DNA of 64,000 nucleotides from Chiua virens (Eukaryota; Basidiomycota; Agaricomycetes; Boletales; Boletaceae): assembly GCA_019787685.1 (NCBI GenBank), contig JAHNUO010000010.1, forward strand, positions 992,001 through 1,056,000, given 5' to 3'. The notes beneath the pieces were generated by a model. The model was not told where the DNA came from and did not search any database. It worked only from the letters and a program-made list of their open reading frames with translations. Below are positions 57,801 through 64,000 of this stretch, in pieces (within the stretch, counting starts at the first letter, position 1; every line of letters begins with the position of its first letter). The translations under genes and the position numbers were made by a program.

Positions 57801-60244
57801 TGCAGAGACGCAGGCTTCCCTGCTCGATATCTCCAGACTTACTCCGCTAGCATCGAGGGGGCACGAACGTTGTCATCCCTGGGAAGACAGGTCGCTCACA
57901 ACGAGTACGATGCCTCATTCTGGGATCTTTCACTAGTGAGTTCATTATCGGTCTCGACCGTTCGACGGGGCGAGAAATACACACCAAGTTGCGAAAAAAT
58001 CCCGATAGACTATGACATTTCAGGCAAACTCCATCGTTCGCATCATACTTCCGGTTCGGTTCCCGGTTGACAGATACTAATTTGCGACGTGTACAAGACT
58101 TTGCTCCGTGCTGACATCAGAGCATCGACAGGAGGGAGTACAATGCCTCACTGGATGTATCTTCTAATGAACCCCGATATCAGTCCTTGGTCATCTTCGG
58201 TGTAGCGAAATACGGACCACGGTGGTCAGTCCGTCCCCTGAGGCAAACAGCGGATGAACGGGTCACCAGTCTATATCACAGGGTCCATCATTCTGATTCA
58301 TTTGCACCCGCTCCTGGTTAGGTTCTTTTTCCGAAGTTGGCGTTCGAGCAATGTATGCGGCGCTTGAGCTGGGGGAAGTACGGCAGTTGGGGCATCTCGT
58401 CCTTGATGAGTCGAAGAGGAGCTGTACGTTAGTACATTGCCACAACGATGTGATAGACCCTGAGTCTGCTCCGGCGCAGCCTGGGTACGTACAGCTGGCA
58501 GACGGGCCAAGTGGTAAGTAATTGGTCCGTGGGCGTTAAGCCTGACAGATGATGGTTTTGAATTTGCCGCGGGCGTCGTCTTCCGAGTCCGGTGGACCAA
58601 CTTCGATCATCGGGCGCCGATGGCCCGACTCGGAAGTGATCACGTCCTCGCTGCGGCGTACACGAGCTCTTGCATGCTGGTGTCTCTATGGCATATTACC
58701 CCAAGTTGTCCGATATGTTCCTCAGAACGATCCCTTGAGCACGAAGACAGTCGATGGTGTTTGTGTCCGAAGTCGCCGGCATTTGTTCTGATCGAAAGGT
58801 CTTCTGAGTTTAAAATCTGTCGGGGTACTTGAGTCAATTTGCGCGGCGACTGAATTGTACTTCATCTCCGGACCGAACAAACACTTTTGATCTTACCGAC
58901 GTTTGGCGAGCTCCTCGTAACGAGTGGGTGCAGTACAAGGTCAGCATCACTACTTAATTATATGATGAAGCGAGTCGACAGACGAGAAATGAAGACGACT
59001 GCTAAGCGTATCAGCATGACAACGAGCACCCATCTCCTTGCAACAGTCGAACTTCGAAGACCTCGGTCTCGAACAAGTTACGTATCCCACCACATACAAT
59101 CAGCACTGAAATGAGGTCATATCTCATATCTCTAGGTTCGTTGACTCATCAACGAGGAGTTAGAACCTTCGGTTCGCCCAGAAAACGATCAAACTCCGCG
59201 TACCTGTCATACCGCTCAACAGAAAAACTCCGTACGAGGTCATCGGAACGTAATGAAACGACCGAGGTATGAACTCGTGATTCAATCTCGTGTTTGACAA
59301 TAGAGAACATGCCCTCTCTATGGCCACATGTGATCATGCAGTGGCCCAACGCCGCCGTCATAACCTTACCAGTGGCATCACTTGACAGCGACTTCGACGA
59401 ATACCCATCGCTACCCTCGAAAGACGATATAACCATCTTGGTGCACTTTGGCCAGACGCCCACCCACGCATGGACCTATTAGGTGAACTGTAACGCGCTC
59501 ACCACGGCAACGCCATGTACATACGCGACGTACGAAGATCCGAGTCCCCAACGATCTGTGGCCCTTCCCGCGATCATGCTGGCGAACGCGCGCCCATACG
59601 TGACATGTCAGAGTCACCCTACATTTCCGCAAGATGGGCCAAGGATGGTCCGAGGTGACTGTCGGAGTCTCATCACGATCATTCTGCCACGGAGATGAAC
59701 CGTCGAATTCGAGGAGTCACGGTGGGGTCATATTTGATGCCTAGTCTGGCGTTGTTCGGGTTCGCTGCTTTGTGTCTAGAGTCCTTGTCGAAATGAGCCC
59801 AGTCGATGCAAGGAACGTCTGTTCTACTGATCATGATCATGATCATGATCAGCTTCAAGCTTCTAGTGGCTTTCCGCGGATTGACGCCCATGGTTACCAT
59901 CACTGGATCGCTAGTGCATCAAGACAATTCGACGTTATTGGTTAGGTCCATCGCTAACTGCGGTTTGACAATTAAACTTTGACGATTGGAACTGAGCCTG
60001 AACCAGTCGTACATGCGCGTGAACTAGAATATCAAATTATACTGAACACCACACTCGTACAGTCTAGCAAGTGGATACAGTAGGGGGTATGCGATGAAGA
60101 AAAACCTGAAACAACAGTAAAGGATGCAGATACGATGACGTTGAAATAATGAGTGATAAAAAATGGTATAAGGCAAACGTAACGGGCGCGTAGAGGGGCA
60201 TCACGGGGTGAGAACGATAAGCAAGGGACAACATGATCCGAACG
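54846..60244. other. Gene-poor 5.4-kb region
   Basis: Only short open frames on both strands (largest 155 codons at 57603-58070), none with a recognised domain or a convincing exon chain. The part before about 55000 is the OPT promoter. Minor features: a T run near 55070, and four overlapping TGATCA units near 59827-59851. It may hold decayed genes or a heavily interrupted gene I cannot reconstruct. Confidence 0.4.
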
Positions 60245-61233
60245 TCATGATCTCGTTCTTGATTTGGCGCGGGAACGGCTCAGTAGCCTTCTAAGCGGTC
60301 CACCCGACGAACCTGAAGCGGATGAAGATTTTGACGGGGTTGAAACGACCGACGCCGGAGAGTCCAAAGAAGTCTTTGAACACTCTTCGCTTCGTCTCTG
60401 TGATGGCACTGGGAAATAATGAACGGAGTCGTCCGGGTTGGTGACGACGCGGAGCAATCTCGTCTCGAATTCAGCGAGCACGGATTGCTGGTAACTTGGC
60501 CGAGGTTCCGGCTCCTTGGAATTCCTTAGATGCTCGGGCACCGGAGGGACGGGAGGGAGCTGAAACGCATGATCAGCCCGTGCCAAAATAGTATTCATGA
60601 TAGATCTACGAACCTGTTTTTGTACAGGCCGCTTCGTCCATCGGACGGACATGTTTTCGTCCCAGTCATGGTAAGGATCTTCCTCGCTCATCGCCGTCCT
60701 ATCATAAAGGGCGGTGCGCTTCCGTATGCGAGGCTGGATAGGCTGGAGCATGGGCACGGGCACCTGATCGTGCGTCGCTTCCGAGTAGCAGACCTCGGAG
60801 AAGGATTCGGTGGGAGAAAGAAGCGTCTGCTGATCGAGACAATCAAGGCAGGCGGAATCGAACTCGATGTTTTTAAGGGAGCGACGGAGGACTTTGAGGC
60901 CGATGGTATGAGTGTCGGACTTGTCGTCGTCCTCGACGCACGTCGGCAGCTCGTAATCGCGAGGCCGGAACGTGGGTCGTATGGGTGTGGGCAGGAGTTT
61001 CCAGCCCTGGGAGTCAGAGGACGAATGCGCGCGACGCCGGGCAGCACTGTGCGAAGGCGTTTGCTGCGAGGGGGTTAGTTGGCGTTTGAAGGGGGAAAGG
61101 ACACGCGACGTACCGGGGTGAGGAGGGAGTCGTCTGCACTTGGACAGAGAGAGGTGCTCAGGGGGACATAGGTTCTGGCATACCTGTCGCGGGGAGTGCA
61201 CCTATCGACTAGGATTCTGGGTGCGCTAAGCAT
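60245..61233 (-). CDS. Uncharacterised Ser/Pro-rich protein
   Basis: A consistent model starts at ATG 61231-61233 (MLSAPRILVDRCTPRD). It uses an intron GTACGT...CTCGCAG (about 61063-61112, branch CTAAC) and a second intron GTTCGT...TTTCAG near 60565-60615, and ends SRSRAKSRTRS. Conserved-looking blocks are GWKLLPTPIRPTFRPRDYELP, IGLKVLRRSLKNIEFD, DWDENMSVRWTKRPVQKQ and LPPVPPVPEHLRN. It also has a predicted helix around SVLAEFETRLLRVV and a C-terminal Ser/Arg tail. No known domain or signal peptide. An upstream ATG in another frame at 61201 looks like a shadow. Likely an orphan agaricomycete regulator; function unknown. Confidence 0.6.
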
Positions 61234-61641
61234 GACTCGGATGGGGAAAATGCATCATTATCTCCACAGCGCCTTTATGCAGAATTGCGAGGATAACGAA
61301 AGGAAAGAACGGCGATGATTGTGAGATTCCCTTTGCCCATATTCAGTTCTGACCAACCCGAAACGTAAATCAGGCCGACCTTAGCCGAGCTCAGTCGATC
61401 GATGGTATCGCCTCGTTCCACCTCACTTAGCCTCATTTCGCTTCATTTCAACCGTCATATCATCGAGAAGACTCTACAAAAAAGATATGTAATGGGGTAT
61501 GGGTGGGTTTAGAATCATTAGTTGTGCATCATGTGCTTCTCGACAGCTCGAATGAAATGAACCACCGGGCACCTTGGCAACATTACTCCTCAGTCCGCAA
61601 CACCAAGGCCACTGTAACACCCCCGTGGAGTCTAGAACCTA
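61234..61641. other. Spacer between two minus-strand orphan genes
   Basis: Presumed promoter of 60245-61233 and 3' flank of 61642-62463. A small plus frame (61503-61721) is not supported. Confidence 0.4.
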
Positions 61642-62463
61642 CTATGGGAGGTCTGTTCTGCCTTTCCCTCGCAGTTTGCGCGCAAAGTCCTTGGCTCGTT
61701 CCACCAAACTCGCAGGAATAGGTATAGTGCCCACGGTAGCCGCACGTAGACGGGACGGTCGTGTGGCATATGCAGTCGACGTTTGCATGTTGGGGGAAGA
61801 CTGTGACGACTCGGTGGTCGTCTCCACCGAAACGTCAATAACCATTCCCCTGGTAATCGAAACGTAATCGTGGTGCGACTGCGCTCGCGTCAGCCGCCGT
61901 GGTAGCAGGGCGCCCACAGTTTTGGGAAGTGTTTGGCGTCCGGCTATTCTCTCCACCTGGATCTCGTGTTCCTCCTCGGTCTGAGGTGTCTCCTCCTCAA
62001 GATTCTCTGACGCCATCGATTCTACGCTTCTCGGCTGAAAATAGCCGGTGTGGGCCTAGTGACACGAGATCGCGGAATTCGATAGCTTACATTGGCTAGG
62101 GTATGGTAAAACGTCGACTTGGCAGCCGCCGCCGACAGGGGCGATGGCGCTGATGCACGTACATTATCAGTCCCCTTGCGACTCTTGCTGGTGGTGTTCA
62201 GAAAATGCGGAAACTCGGGCGACGAGATCGTTACCTTTCCAAACTGGCTCACCGAGACACCCCCCTTCTTATGGTACTTTCGTGGAGAATCCGTCTGTTC
62301 TAGCTCAGGTTCGTCGAGTGCTCTGCGCTCGCTAGCCTGCTCCACTCTTCTGAATGTCTAAACGCGGCTCGTCACGTCAGACATGGGAGGAAATTTAGAG
62401 GGCACGTACCTCCTCGAGTATCTCGAGTGTTCTCTCCGTTTTGGGGGGCACCTGTGGGTTCAT
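61642..62463 (-). CDS. Uncharacterised small protein
   Basis: Three exons join in frame. MNPQVPPKTERTLEILEE (start 62463) is followed after GTACGT...GTTTAG by TFRRVEQASERRALDEPELE...FYHTLAN. A GTAAGC...TTTCAG intron (about 62035-62090) leads to PRSVESMASENLEEETPQTEEEHEIQVE and the C terminus FARKLRGKGRTDLP. The protein is charged, acidic in the middle and basic at the end, with a possible short coiled coil at the N terminus. No domain recognised. The consistent splice signals make it a real gene candidate, but there is no family support. Confidence 0.5.
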
Positions 62464-62996
62464 CGCGCATAGAGAGAAGGCGTCCCCCCTAGAAACAAGA
62501 TTCCCTTGCATTGTCTACGCGCAGTGTGCGAGCGATGAGCAGATCCAGATATGACCGCCCGCAGACGGTGTGCCACGGGGTATATGGCAGGGCGCCGTCT
62601 CAGGTGAGGACGAAGTATGGCGAGCGACCCACTTGAGAGTTCCACGTAGCTGACGGGCTTGCATCTAATTGTAATTGTTATATGTACCTTGGGTGCCGGT
62701 GATGTGCGCCGTAGTCCAACGTTCTCGTCTCCCTCGGTTGCCATGATACGTGGCATGACTCCATTAACCTTGATGGCAGTGGACACTGCCATCAACGTCG
62801 AACAGTTTCAGGTATCGCCCCTCCTGCCCCCTCCTATACGCCGACTCGATGGATTCCGCCTCGGAGTTGGGCTTTCGCCGGCCAAACAATGTTCAGCCTC
62901 AGAGTTGCATGTATGAGTCAGGGGTTTACTACTACTATTAGTATCGAATCTAGACACGTGCCGATACCAATATCCTCTTAGTTGTGCACCTCCAAT
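62464..62996. other. Divergent spacer before the BTB gene
   Basis: Presumed promoters of the neighbouring genes; small overlapping frames on both strands without features. Confidence 0.4.
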
Positions 62997-63924
62997 ATGG
63001 CTGGCGTCGAGAAAGATGAGCATTTCTACATGACCCTGGTGACCATCCAGGTCAGTCAATTATGTCCATTGACATTTCAAGCCCTTTCGCTGAAAGAGTC
63101 GCGACAAAAGGTGGAAGATCGTCTATTCAGAGTGCCTCAACAAGTATTGGAGTCCCAGTCTAGGGTTTTCCGGGACATGTTCTCGCTACCTCAACCTGAA
63201 ATCGTCGACGGATCGGGCGATGATAACCCGATTCGACTGGAGGGGATCGGAAAAGATGAATTCAAACGCTTCCTCGAGGTGCTTTTTAGCATGGGGTAAG
63301 TTATTAACCAGCCTGTGAACTAAACACGAATGCATATGATGGTTCACATCACGATCGTAACTTATACAGTTATCACGAGGAAACCACGAAAAATAGCCCT
63401 AGTTTTCGAAATGTGGTTTCCCGTCGCGAAATTGGCACAGATGTGGGAATGCGACGGAATTTACAAATATGCCATAGAGAATATGCCATACCGACTGGTT
63501 TGCAGAAGTCCTGCGGAAAAGGTGGGGCTTGCCGTCAAGTATGATATCAAGTCCTGGCTTCTTCCTGGACTGAATGAACTTGCGCAACGACAAGCACCTC
63601 TCGGGATGTCTGACTTCGAGCATCTTGGTCCAGAGTTGACATTGAAGGTTGCTGCCGTCCGAGAAAGCTTGGCTGTGAGGACCGATTTCGACAGAAAAGA
63701 CCGTGTTCGTCTCGTTTCCGGCACACGGGACGCCTCAAACGTGGATTTCACGTCCACCATCAAACGCGTTTTTCAAATATCAGGTCAGTCCAGGTGTTGT
63801 CCATGCGCGAGAAACAGTGTGGGGTGATAACCATGATCTGTTTATAGATAACGCAAACAGCGAAACACCAGGTGAAGAACGGAAAGAAGAAGGTAGTCGT
63901 TCTGTACGACTTTTAGCGAGATGA
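62997..63924 (+). CDS. BTB/POZ-domain protein (orphan agaricomycete type), one-base break
   Basis: Four exons (62997-63050, 63111-63295, 63370-63783 and 63848-63924). MAGVEKDEHFYMTLVTIQ joins to VEDRLFRVPQQVLESQSRVFRDMFSLPQ, the typical start of the short fungal BTB domain. Then come IRLEGIGKDEFKRFLEVLFSMG, AKLAQMWECDGIYKYAIENM, KVGLAVKYDIKSWLLPGLNELAQRQAPL and FEHLGPELTLKVAAVRE. BTB proteins dimerise and often bridge targets to Cullin-3 ligases. Exon lengths sum to one base too many. The extra base is in the TTTT at 63403-63406, between NSPSF and EMWFPVAKL. Corrected length would be about 242 residues. The C-terminal tail is short and polar. Confidence 0.8.
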
Positions 63925-64000
63925 CCTAAGGCCAATGCCAAGGCAAAGAAACGTGTATGACTCAGTACTACCTCGACCGTTCCAAACTGAGTGGTGAAAT

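Noticed and set aside
57603..58070. 155-codon plus-strand frame in the gene-poor region
   Set aside because: Two other frames of similar size overlap it, no domain is visible, and it contains no clear start context or splice continuation.
59827..59851. TGATCA repeat as a regulatory palindrome array
   Set aside because: Only about four overlapping units; a simple microsatellite is sufficient.
60245..61201. Unspliced 318-codon model starting at 61201
   Set aside because: A clear intron (GTACGT...CTCGCAG, CTAAC branch) breaks that frame, while the ATG at 61233 stays in frame through the splice.

Overview
The window looks like nuclear DNA from a basidiomycete fungus, most likely an agaricomycete. 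Genes are split by many introns of about 47-65 bases with CTRAC-like branch points. The families present are typical of that group: laccases, a GMC alcohol oxidase, HET-domain proteins, orphan WD40, F-box and BTB proteins, fungal GH3 proteins and an oligopeptide transporter. No bacterial-style operon, rRNA or convincing tRNA is visible. Gene models below were assembled by hand from splice signals and protein family conservation.

Layout. 0.1-7.1 kb: tandem pair of laccase genes (+), each with one single-base frame break at a different place. 7.9-26.1 kb: a minus-strand cluster of GH3-family and HET-domain genes plus a WD40 gene. The first GH3 gene is cut inside a coding exon by a 6.26-kb terminal-inverted-repeat element (8127-14388) flanked by an 8-base target duplication. 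The element contains no recognisable transposase. It is filled with GAC/GTC-rich repeats carrying many short hairpins, and it holds a 1.1-kb near-palindrome in its middle. A second GH3 gene (24037-26129) is intact, a third is a small relic (20880-21060), and two paralogous HET genes lie between them, so a HET+GH3 unit has been duplicated. A 163-base MITE (26804-26966) shares the CACC...GGTG ends and 8-base target duplication of the large element.

28-35.5 kb: a membrane-protein relic, panB (pantothenate synthesis) divergent from a disordered basic nuclear-type protein with a KEN motif, then a GMC alcohol oxidase. 36-45 kb: two F-box paralogues in inverted orientation flank DPH5 (diphthamide synthesis) and a third HET-domain gene. 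45.9-54.8 kb: an F-box/leucine-rich protein, a single-pass membrane protein, LSM4 (RNA decay/U6 snRNP) whose first exon is only the ATG, and an OPT oligopeptide transporter. 54.9-60.2 kb has no gene I can recognise. 60.2-64 kb: two orphan proteins and a BTB-domain protein.

Two cautions. Several otherwise well-conserved genes (both laccases, WD40, panB, GMC, the third HET gene, the 48-kb membrane protein, BTB) each carry one isolated single-base frame break, often at a short homopolymer. This fits uncorrected consensus errors at least as well as real decay. Also, GC-AG introns occur in both GH3 genes and in DPH5, so GT-only gene prediction will miscall this genome.
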